The notes beneath the pieces are model-generated. The model had not been told where the DNA came from. It worked only from the letters and a program-made list of their open reading frames with translations, and searched no databases. 64,000 bases of DNA from Ottowia oryzae (GTDB lineage: Bacteria; Pseudomonadota; Gammaproteobacteria; Burkholderiales; Burkholderiaceae_C): positions 3,771,501 to 3,835,500 of the forward strand of contig NZ_CP027666.1 of the NCBI RefSeq assembly GCF_003008535.1. The letters run 5' to 3'. This document shows positions 8,087-16,544 of the stretch, in pieces. A program made the position numbers and the translations under genes. How positions within the stretch are numbered: the first letter of the stretch is position 1; each line of letters starts with the position of its first letter.

Positions 8087-9828
8087 GCCAGCAGGCGGCC
8101 CTTGACGAAGGCCGCAATGTCGCCCGCTGGCACTTTGGTAGCCTCGCCGTCACGGCGGTGCTGGTATTCCACCTGGCCTTCCTTCAGGCTCTTGTCGCCA
8201 ATCGTCACGCGGTGCGGCACGCCGATCAGCTCCCAGTCGGCGAACATCGCGCCAGGGCGCTCGCCACGGTCGTCCAGAATCACATCCACGCCCGCCGCCA
8301 GCAGATCGGCGTAGAGCGCTTCAGCGGCGGCCTTCACGGCTTCGCTGCGGTCCATGCCGACGGGGCAGATGACGACCGTGAACGGCGCCAGCGCATCGGG
8401 CCAGATGATGCCGCGCTCGTCGTGGTTCTGCTCAATCGCCGCCGCGGGCAGCCGCGTGATGCCAATGCCGTAGCAGCCCATCTCGAAGTGCCGGGGCTTG
8501 CCGTCTTCGGCCAGGAAGGTGGCGTTCATCGCCACGCTGTACTTGGTGCCCAGGTAGAAGATGTGGCCAATCTCGATACCGCGCTCAATCGCCAGCTGAC
8601 CCTTGCCGTCCGGCGCAGCGTCGCCCGCCACCACGTTGCGGATGTCGACCACCAGGTCGGGCTCGGGCAGGTCGCGGCCCCAGTTCACGCCGGTCAGGTG
8701 CAGGTCTTCTTCATTGGCGCCGCAGACCCAGTCGGCCATCAAGGCGACTTCGCGGTCGGCCACCAGCTTGACCGGCTGCTTCAGACCGATCGGGCCCAGG
8801 TAGCCGGGCTTGGTGCCGAAGTGCGCCAGGATTTCGGGTACGGTCGCAAAGCGGAAGCCTTTATCCAGCCCCGGCACCTTGCTGACCTTGATCTCGTTCA
8901 TATCGTGGTCGCCACGCAGCAGCAGCAGCCACACTTGGCTCTTGACGATCTCGCCTTGCTCGTTCAGCTCGTCGGTGGCCAGCACCAGCGACTTGACGGT
9001 TTGCGTCAGCGGCAGCTGCAGCAGCTCGGCCACGTCGGCGCAGGTGGATTTGCCGGGCGTGGGCGTGCGCGTCAGGGCTTGCGTGGCAGCAGGGCGCGGG
9101 CCGGCGGGCGCCAGAGCTTCGGCCTTTTCCATATTGGCGGCATAGTCGCTGCCGGTGCTGTAGACGATGGCGTCTTCACCCGTTGAGGCGATCACCTGGA
9201 ATTCTTCGCTCAAGTCACCACCGATGGCGCCAGAGTCGGCCGACACCGCGCGGTACGTCAGGCCAAAGCGGTCGAAGATGGCGCGGTAGGCCTTGGCCAT
9301 CGCCTGGTAGCTGGCTTTGGCGCCGGCTTCGTCGCGGTCGAAGCTGTAGGCGTCCTTCATGACGAATTCGCGCCCGCGCATCAGGCCGAAGCGCGGACGG
9401 CGTTCGTCGCGGAACTTGGTCTGGATCTGGTACAGGTTCTTGGGCAGCTGCTTGTAGCTGCGCAGATCCTGGCGGGCGATGTCGGTCACCGCCTCTTCGC
9501 TGGTCGGCTGAATGACGAAGTCGCGTTCATGCCGATCCTTCACGCGCAGCAGCTCGGGCCCCATGGTCTGGAAGCGGCCGCTTTCCGACCAAAGCTCGCC
9601 CGGCTGCACCACCGGCATCACGCACTCCACCGCGCCGGCGCGGTTCATTTCTTCGCGCACGATGGCCTCCACCTTGCGGATCACGCGCAGGCCCATGGGC
9701 ATGTAGGTGTACACGCCGGCGCCCAATTTCTTGATCATGCCGGCCCGCGTCATGAGCTGGTGGCTCACTACCTCAGCGTCTGCGGGGGCTTCTTTGAGGG
9801 TGTTGATGTAGAACTGGCTGGCTTTCAT
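8083..9828 (-). CDS. proS: Prolyl-tRNA synthetase
   Basis: This 581-residue class II synthetase charges tRNA-Pro. Motif 1 region GVYTYMPMGLRVIRKVE, motif 2 region FRDERRPRFGLMRGREFVMK and motif 3 region MGCYGIGITRLPAA are present. A YbaK-like editing insertion lies between motifs 2 and 3 (about 230-380), giving the bacterial long form. The C-terminal anticodon domain begins near VVICPVGMDRSEAVK. It starts 105 bases from the divergent rppH. Confidence 0.97.
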   Translation of the reverse strand: MKASQFYINTLKEAPADAEVVSHQLMTRAGMIKKLGAGVYTYMPMGLRVIRKVEAIVREEMNRAGAVECVMPVVQPGELWSESGRFQTMGPELLRVKDRHERDFVIQPTSEEAVTDIARQDLRSYKQLPKNLYQIQTKFRDERRPRFGLMRGREFVMKDAYSFDRDEAGAKASYQAMAKAYRAIFDRFGLTYRAVSADSGAIGGDLSEEFQVIASTGEDAIVYSTGSDYAANMEKAEALAPAGPRPAATQALTRTPTPGKSTCADVAELLQLPLTQTVKSLVLATDELNEQGEIVKSQVWLLLLRGDHDMNEIKVSKVPGLDKGFRFATVPEILAHFGTKPGYLGPIGLKQPVKLVADREVALMADWVCGANEEDLHLTGVNWGRDLPEPDLVVDIRNVVAGDAAPDGKGQLAIERGIEIGHIFYLGTKYSVAMNATFLAEDGKPRHFEMGCYGIGITRLPAAAIEQNHDERGIIWPDALAPFTVVICPVGMDRSEAVKAAAEALYADLLAAGVDVILDDRGERPGAMFADWELIGVPHRVTIGDKSLKEGQVEYQHRRDGEATKVPAGDIAAFVKGRLLA

Positions 9829-9933
9829 CGAGATCGGGCGCTAAGTCCACGCATTGGCTGGGGTTTGTGCCCACTTGCCCCACATGAGGTGCGGTGCATA
9901 ATGGTCCCAACTTATTGAATTTGGGGTTAGATT

Positions 9934-10596
9934 ATGCTTGACCGGGAAGGCTTTCGCCCGAACGTCGGCATCATCCTGCTCAACCAGAAAAACCAGGTTT
10001 TTTGGGGCAAGCGCATACGCACCCACTCCTGGCAGTTCCCGCAGGGCGGTATTGATCGGGGCGAATCCCCCGAGCAAGCCATGTACCGGGAGCTGCACGA
10101 GGAAGTGGGCTTGCATGCCGAACACGTGCGCATCGTGGCCCGAACCCGTGACTGGTTGCGCTACGAGGTGCCAGACCGGTTCATCCGCCGCGACGCTCGC
10201 GGCCATTACAAGGGTCAAAAGCAGATCTGGTATCTGCTGCAGCTGGTCGCCAACGACTGGAATCTGAACCTGCGCGCCACCAACCACCCAGAGTTCGACG
10301 CGTGGCGCTGGAACGATTACTGGGTGCCGCTGGATGTGGTGGTCGAGTTCAAACGCGGCGTGTACGAAATGGCGTTGACCGAGCTGGCGCGCTTTCTGCC
10401 GCGCGCCGAGCACCGCAATCGCTACCTGCGTGGCGGCATGCGGCCGCGCGACAACGGCGCCATGCCCCCGATCCAGACGTCCGACCGCGTGGAGCGGCTA
10501 GAACGGCTCGACCGCGCGCCGCTGCACGGCGGCCCGGCGCACAACGGCCATCACGCGGGGCCTGCACTGCCGCCGGGATTGGAGCTGGAGCCATGA
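9934..10596 (+). CDS. rppH: RNA pyrophosphohydrolase (Nudix)
   Basis: RppH removes pyrophosphate from the 5' end of mRNA and starts RNase E-dependent decay. The 220-residue product opens with MLDREGFRPNVGIILLNQ and has a complete Nudix box, GGIDRGESPEQAMYRELHEE, at about 37-56. The core ends near residue 165; the last 55 residues (MRPRDNGAMPP onward) are a low-complexity tail typical of betaproteobacterial RppH. The stop overlaps the next start by 4 bases (ATGA). Confidence 0.95.
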   Translation: MLDREGFRPNVGIILLNQKNQVFWGKRIRTHSWQFPQGGIDRGESPEQAMYRELHEEVGLHAEHVRIVARTRDWLRYEVPDRFIRRDARGHYKGQKQIWYLLQLVANDWNLNLRATNHPEFDAWRWNDYWVPLDVVVEFKRGVYEMALTELARFLPRAEHRNRYLRGGMRPRDNGAMPPIQTSDRVERLERLDRAPLHGGPAHNGHHAGPALPPGLELEP

Positions 10597-11150
10597 GAGC
10601 CATCACCGCCTCGCGCACCCCACAACCCGCCCGTGTGCGCCAGGCCATGGCGCGCACGCTGGCCGCTTGCCTGCTGGCCATCGGCTTGGGCGCGCACGCG
10701 CAGTACGCGAACGACGACATCGCCGACTGGAAAGAAGACGCCGTGCCGCCGCCGCCGGCGTACCGCCTGTCCGGCCTCGTGGACATCGACATGCCCAACG
10801 GCTCGTCGATCAAGATGGGGGTCGACCCCAAGACCATCACCATCAACCAAGCGACCGGCATTGTTCGCTATGTGGTGGTGGCGCGCGGGCCCTCGGCGGT
10901 GAACGCCGCCTACGAAGGCATTCGCTGCGCCACGGGTGAATTCCGCGTGTACGCGCGGCAAGTGCAGGGTTCGGAATGGGTGACCAACACCGACACCGAA
11001 TGGAAGCCGATGCGCGGCCAGAGCAGTGTGGTGGTCAGTCACCCGCTGCAGCTGGCGCGTGGGGGCATGTGCAACGGCTCAACGCTGCGCCAGACGCCCA
11101 ACGACATGGTGCGCGAGCTGCTCACAGGCAACCAGTCGCTCTATAATTGA
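10593..11150 (+). CDS. CNP1-like family exported protein
   Basis: A 185-residue protein with a signal peptide (MARTLAACLLAIGLGAHAQ, residues about 16-34). The mature part contains DDIADWKEDAVPPPPAYR and YVVVARGPSAVNAAYEGIRC, typical of the CNP1-like family (cryptic neisserial protein 1). Function is unknown. It overlaps rppH by 4 bases and is probably co-translated with it. The last codon and TGA stop (11148-11150) lie inside a dispersed repeat. Confidence 0.85.
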   Translation: MRAITASRTPQPARVRQAMARTLAACLLAIGLGAHAQYANDDIADWKEDAVPPPPAYRLSGLVDIDMPNGSSIKMGVDPKTITINQATGIVRYVVVARGPSAVNAAYEGIRCATGEFRVYARQVQGSEWVTNTDTEWKPMRGQSSVVVSHPLQLARGGMCNGSTLRQTPNDMVRELLTGNQSLYN

Positions 11151-11193
11151 TAGCTGCCAGCGCCCATCGCACGGGCGCTGGAGCACTTTTTCT
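11141..11193. repeat. Dispersed palindromic repeat, copy 2
   Basis: A/T-rich arm, then TAGCTGCCAGCGCCC...GGGCGCTGGAGC and a T-rich arm. It lies between the convergent CNP1-like and proB genes and carries the TGA of the former. It could act as a terminator in the plus direction. Confidence 0.8.
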
Positions 11194-11208
11194 TGGTGAG
11201 ACGCACCC

Positions 11209-12372
11209 TCAGCGCTTGAGCACCAGGTTGTCCCGGTGCACCATCTCGGGCTCGGCGCTGTAACCCAACAGGTGCGCGATTTCGCTGGACGGCTTGCGGC
11301 ACAGCAGACGCGCCTCAGCGCTCGAATAGTTCGCCAGGCCCCGGCCCACCTCAGCGCCGGTGATGCTGTCGCGCACCGCAATCACATCGCCGCGCGAAAA
11401 CACGCCTTGCACCTGCGTCATGCCGATCGGCAGCAGGCTCTTGCCCTCTTCACGCAGCTTGCGCGCCGCGCCCTCATCCACCACCACGGCGCCGCGCAGT
11501 TGCAGCTGGTCCATCATCCATTGCTTGCGCGCCTGGGTTTTCTGCGTGGGCGCGACCAGCAGCGTGCCGATGCGCTCGCCGCGCGCCAGGCGCAGCAGGG
11601 CGTCCGGCTCGCGCCCCCAGGCGATCACCGTGGACGCGCCCGAGCCCGCCGCGCGCCGCGCCGCAACGATCTTGGTCAGCATGCCGCCCTTGCCGATGCT
11701 GCTGCCTGCGCCGCCGGCCATGCGCTCCAGCGCCAGATCACCGGCGCGGCCTTCGCGCACCAGCTCGGCAGACGGGTCCTTGCGCGGGTCGGCGGTGTAC
11801 AGACCACGCTGGTCGGTCAGGATGACCAGCAGATCGGCCTCGACCAGGTTGGCCACCAGCGCGCCCAGCGTGTCGTTGTCGCCCACCTTGATCTCATCCG
11901 TCACCACGGTGTCGTTCTCGTTGATGACAGGCAGCACCTGGTACTGCAGCAGGGTGAGCAGCGTCGATCGGGCGTTGAGGTAGCGCTCACGGTCGGCCAG
12001 GTCGGCATGCGTGAGCAGCACTTGCGCGCTGCGCAGATGGTGTTCGCGCAGCTTGGTTTCGTACATCTGCGCCAGGCCCATCTGGCCCACGGCGGCGGCG
12101 GCTTGCAGCTCGTTCACTTCGTGGGGGCGCTTGGCCCATCCCAGGCGCTTCATGCCCTCGGCGATGGCGCCGCTGGACACCATGATCACCTCGCGCGGGC
12201 CGCCCACGCCCGCCGCCTCGTCCCCGCGCGACAGCAAGGCCAGCTGGCGGCACCATTCGCCGATGGCCGCCTCATCCAGGCCGCGGCCTTCGTTGGTGAC
12301 CAGGCTGGAGCCCACCTTGACAACAATGCGCCGGGCCGACGCCAGCACGTCGGCGGAATGATTCTGGGTCAT
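11209..12372 (-). CDS. proB: Glutamate 5-kinase
   Basis: ProB phosphorylates glutamate in the first step of proline synthesis. The 387-residue product has an amino-acid-kinase domain (IVVKVGSSLVTNEGRGLD at about 11-28; NENDTVVTDEIKVGDNDTLG; IGKGGMLTKIVAARRA) and a C-terminal PUA domain from about 290 (GAVVVDEGAARKLREEGKSL, FSRGDVIAV). Length is as in E. coli plus a short N-terminus. It lies downstream of obgE in the same direction, with 64 bases between them. Confidence 0.96.
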   Translation of the reverse strand: MTQNHSADVLASARRIVVKVGSSLVTNEGRGLDEAAIGEWCRQLALLSRGDEAAGVGGPREVIMVSSGAIAEGMKRLGWAKRPHEVNELQAAAAVGQMGLAQMYETKLREHHLRSAQVLLTHADLADRERYLNARSTLLTLLQYQVLPVINENDTVVTDEIKVGDNDTLGALVANLVEADLLVILTDQRGLYTADPRKDPSAELVREGRAGDLALERMAGGAGSSIGKGGMLTKIVAARRAAGSGASTVIAWGREPDALLRLARGERIGTLLVAPTQKTQARKQWMMDQLQLRGAVVVDEGAARKLREEGKSLLPIGMTQVQGVFSRGDVIAVRDSITGAEVGRGLANYSSAEARLLCRKPSSEIAHLLGYSAEPEMVHRDNLVLKR

Positions 12373-12380
12373 ATCGGGTG

Positions 12381-12427
12381 TTGGCGCAGGTGTGACCTGC
12401 GGCGGCAGCTATCCTAACAATAGCAAT
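12381..12427. repeat. Degenerate copy of the dispersed repeat
   Basis: Between obgE and proB: TTGGCGCAGG...GGCAGCTATCCTAACAATAGC retains the arm and half of the core. Weak match; listed because its position in an intergenic gap fits the family. Confidence 0.4.
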
Positions 12428-12436
12428 CGTTGAAAC

Positions 12437-13495
12437 TCAATCGTCGAAGCGGGGGTCGCGCTCAACCTCGCCCAGCTCGGCCTGCCGCTGGGCGTGCAGG
12501 TAGGTGTAGATGGCGCGCGTCAGCGGCTCGCAGCCTTCGCGCGTGAGCGCCGAGATGCCGTACACCGGCCCGCGCCAGCCCAGGCGCTTGACGAAGGATT
12601 TCACCGTGCTTTCGCGCTCGGCCTCGGGCACCATGTCCAGCTTGTTCAGCACCAGCCAGCGGGGCTTTTCGTACAGGGTTTCGTCGTACTTCTTGAGCTC
12701 TTGCACGATGGCCTTGGCCTGCGCGACCGGGTCCACGTCGTCATCAAACGGCGCAATGTCCACGAAGTGCAGCAGCAGCCGCGTACGCTGCAGGTGGCGC
12801 AAGAACTGGTGGCCCAGTCCGGCACCCTCGCTCGCCCCTTCGATCAGGCCAGGGATGTCGGCCACCACAAAGCTTTGCTCCGGGCCCACGCGCACCACGC
12901 CCAGGTTGGGGTGCAGCGTGGTGAAAGGATAGTCGGCGATCTTGGGCCGCGCGTTCGACACGGCGGCGATGAAGGTGGATTTGCCCGCGTTGGGCATGCC
13001 CAGCAGGCCCACGTCGGCCAGCACCTTCAGCTCAAGCTTGAGCTTCTTGCGCTCGCCCGGCCAGCCCGGGGTTTTCTGGCGTGGCGCGCGGTTGATCGAG
13101 CTTTTGAAGCGCAGGTTGCCAAAGCCGCCATCGCCGCCCTTGGCGATCATCAGCTTCTCGCCGGGCGTCAGCAGCTCGTACAGCGCCTCGCCGGTTTCTG
13201 CATCGCTGATGATCGTGCCCACGGGCATCTTGAGCGTGATGTCTTCACCGGCCACGCCGAACATGTCCGAGCCCATGCCGTGCTGGCCGCGCTTGGCGTC
13301 GTGACGGCGCGAATAGCGGTAATCGACCAGCGTGTTCAGGTTGGGGTCGGCCACGGCGAACACATGGCCACCCCGGCCACCATCGCCGCCGTCCGGGCCG
13401 CCGAATTCCTTGTATTTTTCATGCCGGAACGACGCGCAGCCGTTGCCACCATCGCCCGCGGAGATGTCGATGAATGCTTCGTCAACGAATTTCAT
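12437..13495 (-). CDS. obgE: Obg/CgtA GTPase, ribosome assembly
   Basis: A 352-residue essential GTPase for 50S maturation and stress control. The N-terminal Obg fold (1-158) contains the Gly-rich GGNGCASFRHEKYKEFGGPD and GDGGRGGHVFAV. The G domain follows with GMPNAGKS (G1), DIPGLIEGASEGAGLGHQFL (G3/switch II) and NKLD (G4). A short acidic tail ends in RDPRFDD. The ATG at 13495 is chosen because it opens the conserved MKFVDEAFIDISAGDGGNG; an upstream frame extension to 13561 is not conserved. Downstream of rpmA, as in most proteobacteria. Confidence 0.97.
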   Translation of the reverse strand: MKFVDEAFIDISAGDGGNGCASFRHEKYKEFGGPDGGDGGRGGHVFAVADPNLNTLVDYRYSRRHDAKRGQHGMGSDMFGVAGEDITLKMPVGTIISDAETGEALYELLTPGEKLMIAKGGDGGFGNLRFKSSINRAPRQKTPGWPGERKKLKLELKVLADVGLLGMPNAGKSTFIAAVSNARPKIADYPFTTLHPNLGVVRVGPEQSFVVADIPGLIEGASEGAGLGHQFLRHLQRTRLLLHFVDIAPFDDDVDPVAQAKAIVQELKKYDETLYEKPRWLVLNKLDMVPEAERESTVKSFVKRLGWRGPVYGISALTREGCEPLTRAIYTYLHAQRQAELGEVERDPRFDD

Positions 13496-13534
13496 GAGAC
13501 CTATTCCAACACACGTGGCGCCCAAAACGCCAAA

Positions 13535-13552
13535 GCCCCGCCGGGGCGGGGC
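13535..13552 (-). terminator. GC-rich hairpin after rpmA
   Basis: An 8-base stem, GCCCCGCC, with its complement directly adjoining sits 34 bases past the rpmA stop on the minus strand and is followed by CTTT rather than a long T-run. A weak or partial terminator between rpmA and obgE is likely. Confidence 0.5.
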
Positions 13553-13585
13553 CGAAAGCACGTTCGCGAAAGAACGGCCGCCGCG

Positions 13586-13846
13586 TCAGGCGACGGGCGT
13601 TACCACCACGGTGTGCTTGTTCTGCGCGCCCTTGACCGCGAAGGACACCTGGCCGTCCACCAGCGCGAACAAGGTGTGATCCTTGCCGATGCCGACGTTG
13701 TTGCCGGGGTGGAAGCGCGTGCCGCGCTGACGCACGATGATCGCGCCGGCGCTGATGGTTTGACCGCCGAAGACTTTCACGCCCAGCATCTTGGGCTTGG
13801 AGTCACGGCCGTTTCGCGTGGAGCCGCCGCCTTTTTTCTGTGCCAT
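13586..13846 (-). CDS. rpmA: 50S ribosomal protein L27
   Basis: The 86-residue product begins MAQKKGGGSTRNGRDS and continues with VFGGQTISAGAIIVRQRGTR and HPGNNVGIGKDHTLFA, diagnostic for bL27, whose N-terminus reaches the peptidyl-transferase centre. There is no cleavable N-terminal extension of the Firmicute type. It lies 13 bases downstream of rplU, in an operon. Confidence 0.98.
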   Translation of the reverse strand: MAQKKGGGSTRNGRDSKPKMLGVKVFGGQTISAGAIIVRQRGTRFHPGNNVGIGKDHTLFALVDGQVSFAVKGAQNKHTVVVTPVA

Positions 13847-13859
13847 GGTGTTTTACTCC

Positions 13860-14177
13860 TTACTTGCCGCCGTTGATGGCGCCAATTTCGAGCTCGGTAT
13901 AGCCCTGGCGATGGCCCTGGCGCTTTTGGTAGTGCTTGCGGCGACGCATCTTGAAGATGCGCACTTTGTCGTGCTTGCCATGCGAGACCACTTTGGCCAC
14001 CACAGAAGCGCCGGAGACCACGGGGGCACCCACCTGCAAGCCGCCCTCACCGCCAACGGCGAGCACTTCTTCGAAGGTGATTTCCTGGCCTACGTCCGCA
14101 GCAATCTGTTCTACTTTGATCTTCTCGCCAGCGGCAACGCGATACTGCTTGCCACCGGTTTTTATGACCGCGTACAT
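13860..14177 (-). CDS. rplU: 50S ribosomal protein L21
   Basis: The 105-residue product begins MYAVIKTGGKQYRVAAGEKI and ends with the basic KMRRRKHYQKRQGHRQGYTE region, diagnostic for bL21, a 23S rRNA binder. First gene of rplU-rpmA(-obgE-proB). Its promoter must lie in the 201-base gap shared with the divergent ispB. Confidence 0.98.
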   Translation of the reverse strand: MYAVIKTGGKQYRVAAGEKIKVEQIAADVGQEITFEEVLAVGGEGGLQVGAPVVSGASVVAKVVSHGKHDKVRIFKMRRRKHYQKRQGHRQGYTELEIGAINGGK

Positions 14178-14378
14178 ATAAGAAACCTCATTAAAGGATA
14201 CCGCAGACGAATTTCCACGGAACTGCGCATTATAGCGTTGAGCGCCCTACCCGGCAACCACGTAGGCCCGCCTCTTGGATGAGCGGGCCGCGAACCTATA
14301 ATTTGGGCAGTCCCCGGGCTTGCGAGAGCCTGCCGCCACCAACCGCTGTTTTCCTCGCCCGCGCGAGGCCTTCTTGTC

Positions 14379-15362
14379 TTGGATTCCCCCTCAAAACCCA
14401 GCAGCCAGGCCGCCGCCTTGGCCGCGCAGGAACTGCGCGAAGTCGACGCCACCATCGTCCAGCGGCTGAGCTCCGACGTGCCCCTGGTCAGCGAAGTGGC
14501 GCGCTACATCATCGCTGCGGGGGGCAAGCGCTTGCGCCCGGTGCTGTTGCTGCTGATGTCGGGCGCGCTGGGCAGCCAGCACCCGCACCGCTTCAACCTG
14601 GCCGCCGTCGTCGAGTTCATCCACACCGCCACGCTGCTGCACGACGATGTGGTGGACGAATCCACGCTGCGGCGCGGGCGCGCCACGGCCAATGAGGTGT
14701 TCGGCAATCCCGCCAGTGTGCTGGTGGGCGACTTTCTCTATTCGCGCGCCTTCCAGATGATGGTGGAGGCCGGCAGCATGCGCGTCATGCAGATCCTGGC
14801 CGACGCCACCAACGTCATCGCCGAAGGCGAAGTGCTGCAGCTGATGAACATGCACGATGCGTCGCTGGACGAGGCGGGCTATCTGCGCGTCATCCGCTCC
14901 AAGACGGCCAAGCTGTTCGAAGCCAGCTGCCTGCTGGCCGCCGTGCTGGCGGGCGCGCCGCCCGAAGTCGAGGCCGCCTGCGCCGAATACGGCCTGTCGC
15001 TGGGCACGGCGTTCCAGGTGATCGACGACGTACTCGACTACGAAGGCGACGCTGCCGAGATGGGCAAGAACCTCGGTGATGACCTGCGCGAAGGTAAGGC
15101 CACCTTGCCGCTGATTCTGGCCATGCAGCTGGCCCCGGCCGACCAGGCCGCCATCGTGCGCAGCGCCATCGAAACGGGCAACACCGCCGACCTGGACGCC
15201 ATCGTTGCCATCGTGCGCGGTTGCGGTGCGCTGGAGCGCACCAAGGCCGCTGCTGCCGTGCAGGCGCAACAGGCCATCGACGCGATTCGCGGCTTTGAAC
15301 CCAATGCGTACACCAACAGTTTGCTAGAATTGGCGGCTCAGCTTTTGCTGCGTCGGGCCTGA
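14379..15362 (+). CDS. ispB: Octaprenyl diphosphate synthase
   Basis: The 327-residue trans-prenyltransferase makes the isoprenoid tail of ubiquinone. First Asp-rich motif HDDVVDESTLRRGRATAN (about 87-104); second VIDDVLDYEGD (about 213-223); GGKRLRPVL at about 48-56. No ATG fits the conserved N-terminus; the likely start is the TTG at 14379, which gives DSPSKPSSQAAALAAQELRE. It is divergent from rplU, the usual arrangement in proteobacteria. tRNA-Pro follows 22 bases later. Confidence 0.92.
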   Translation: MDSPSKPSSQAAALAAQELREVDATIVQRLSSDVPLVSEVARYIIAAGGKRLRPVLLLLMSGALGSQHPHRFNLAAVVEFIHTATLLHDDVVDESTLRRGRATANEVFGNPASVLVGDFLYSRAFQMMVEAGSMRVMQILADATNVIAEGEVLQLMNMHDASLDEAGYLRVIRSKTAKLFEASCLLAAVLAGAPPEVEAACAEYGLSLGTAFQVIDDVLDYEGDAAEMGKNLGDDLREGKATLPLILAMQLAPADQAAIVRSAIETGNTADLDAIVAIVRGCGALERTKAAAAVQAQQAIDAIRGFEPNAYTNSLLELAAQLLLRRA

Positions 15363-15384
15363 CCGGGCCGCACGCCACAAGCAT

Positions 15385-15461
15385 CGGGGTGTAGCTTAGC
15401 CTGGTAGAGCGCTACGTTCGGGACGTAGAGGCCGGAGGTTCGAATCCTCTCACCCCGACCA
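15385..15461 (+). tRNA. tRNA-Pro (anticodon CGG)
   Basis: A 77-base cloverleaf. Acceptor arms CGGGGTG and CACCCCG pair; the D arm is in TAGCTTAGCCTGGTAGAGC; the anticodon stem-loop CTACG-TTCGGGA-CGTAG gives CGG; the T arm is in GAGGTTCGAATCCTC; CCA is encoded. The presumed island starts directly downstream. The tRNA 3' end was not found repeated elsewhere in the window. Confidence 0.97.
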
Positions 15462-15472
15462 GGACATCACAG

Positions 15473-15509
15473 AAAAAGCCCAAGTGGATCCACCGCTTGG
15501 GCTTTTTTG
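15473..15509 (+). terminator. Intrinsic terminator after tRNA-Pro
   Basis: The arms AAGCCCAAG and CTTGGGCTT flank a GC-containing loop and are followed by T6 starting 12 bases after the tRNA end. Classic rho-independent terminator. Confidence 0.92.
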
Positions 15510-15869
15510 TTTGCGGCCCGATTTGTTGGCTGCCTCCGCGCCCTCGCCTCTGTTGCACCGATGCCCAGAAAGCCAAGCCGCCGGCAGCCCGCCTTTCGCA
15601 CCGCCGCGCGCCACAGCGCCCTGCGCGCCTGTCGCGAGACGAACAGCTCGCATCCCTGGCTCTCTCATTTTGATAGCTGCCCGCGCACTACCCACCAGCG
15701 CTGCAGGCCCAAACAACCCTTGATTCAACGCGCGCAGCGGCCTCCCAGCACCAGGCCCATCCCGAAGCCCACGCAAATTACCCAATCTCAGGGATAGGCG
15801 CGCGGGCGGCGCTGGCCTACGATCGCGCCTCTTGCCCCTCCCCTCTCTGCCTTGCCGGTGGAGCCTGCC
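15510..15869. other. Intergenic region before the regulator gene
   Basis: No supported gene in these 360 bases; short open frames here are Arg/Pro-rich and look random. The stretch holds one dispersed-repeat copy (15665-15710) and presumably the promoter of the following two-component operon. Confidence 0.6.
15665..15710. repeat. Dispersed palindromic repeat, copy 3
   Basis: TTTTGATAGCTGCCCGCGC...CCAGCGCTGCAGG; a diverged copy with the typical AT-rich arm and half core. Confidence 0.55.
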
Positions 15870-16544
15870 ATGACCGAAGCCGCCCCTGAGCCCACGCTGC
15901 CCGCCCCGGTGCTGGTGGTGGAGGACGAGCCGCTGCTGCAGCAGCGCCTGCGCGGCGTGCTGCAGACGCTGGGCTACACGCCGGATGCGCTGGTGTTTGC
16001 CACCACGCTGGCCGAGGCGCGCGCCTGCCTGGCCGAGCAGCCGATGGCGCTGGCGCTGGTCGACTTGCAACTGCCCGATGGCGACGGGCGCGAGCTGATT
16101 GCGCAGCTGCGCGCAGACGACCCGGGGCTGGGCATCCTGGTGGTGTCGGCCTGGAGCTCGGAAGAGGCCATCCTGGGCGCGCTGCGCGCGGGCGCCACGG
16201 GCTATGTGCTCAAGGAGCGCGACGACGTGGAGGTGATGCTGTCCATCCGCAGCGTGCTGCGCGGGGGCGCGCCGATCGACCCGTTCATCGCCCGCCGCAT
16301 TCTGGAGCTGCTGCCCGCGCCCAGCGCCGCGCCCGCGCTGGCCGAGGCGCTGAGCGAGCGCGAGGGCGAAATCCTGCGGCTGGTGGCCGACGGGCTGTCC
16401 AACCGCGAGATCGCCGAACAGCTCTTTCTGTCGCGCTACACGGTGGAAAGCCACGTGAAGCGCGTGTACCGCAAGCTGGCGGTGTCGTCGCGCATCGGCG
16501 CGGTGCGCGAGGCACGCTCGCGCGGGCTGCTGCCCGGTGCGTGA
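15870..16544 (+). CDS. NarL/LuxR-type response regulator
   Basis: A 224-residue regulator. Receiver domain 1-125 with acidic pair VVEDE, phospho-acceptor Asp65 in LVDLQLPDG and the conserved Lys in GYVLKERDD. The C-terminal LuxR-type helix-turn-helix (about 160-215) reads LSEREGEILRLVADGLSNRE and VESHVKRVYRKL. The ATG at 15870 starts just before the receiver; a TTG six codons upstream is possible. It overlaps the next gene, a matching sensor kinase, and heads the T3SS block, so it is a candidate regulator of it. Confidence 0.92.
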   Translation: MTEAAPEPTLPAPVLVVEDEPLLQQRLRGVLQTLGYTPDALVFATTLAEARACLAEQPMALALVDLQLPDGDGRELIAQLRADDPGLGILVVSAWSSEEAILGALRAGATGYVLKERDDVEVMLSIRSVLRGGAPIDPFIARRILELLPAPSAAPALAEALSEREGEILRLVADGLSNREIAEQLFLSRYTVESHVKRVYRKLAVSSRIGAVREARSRGLLPGA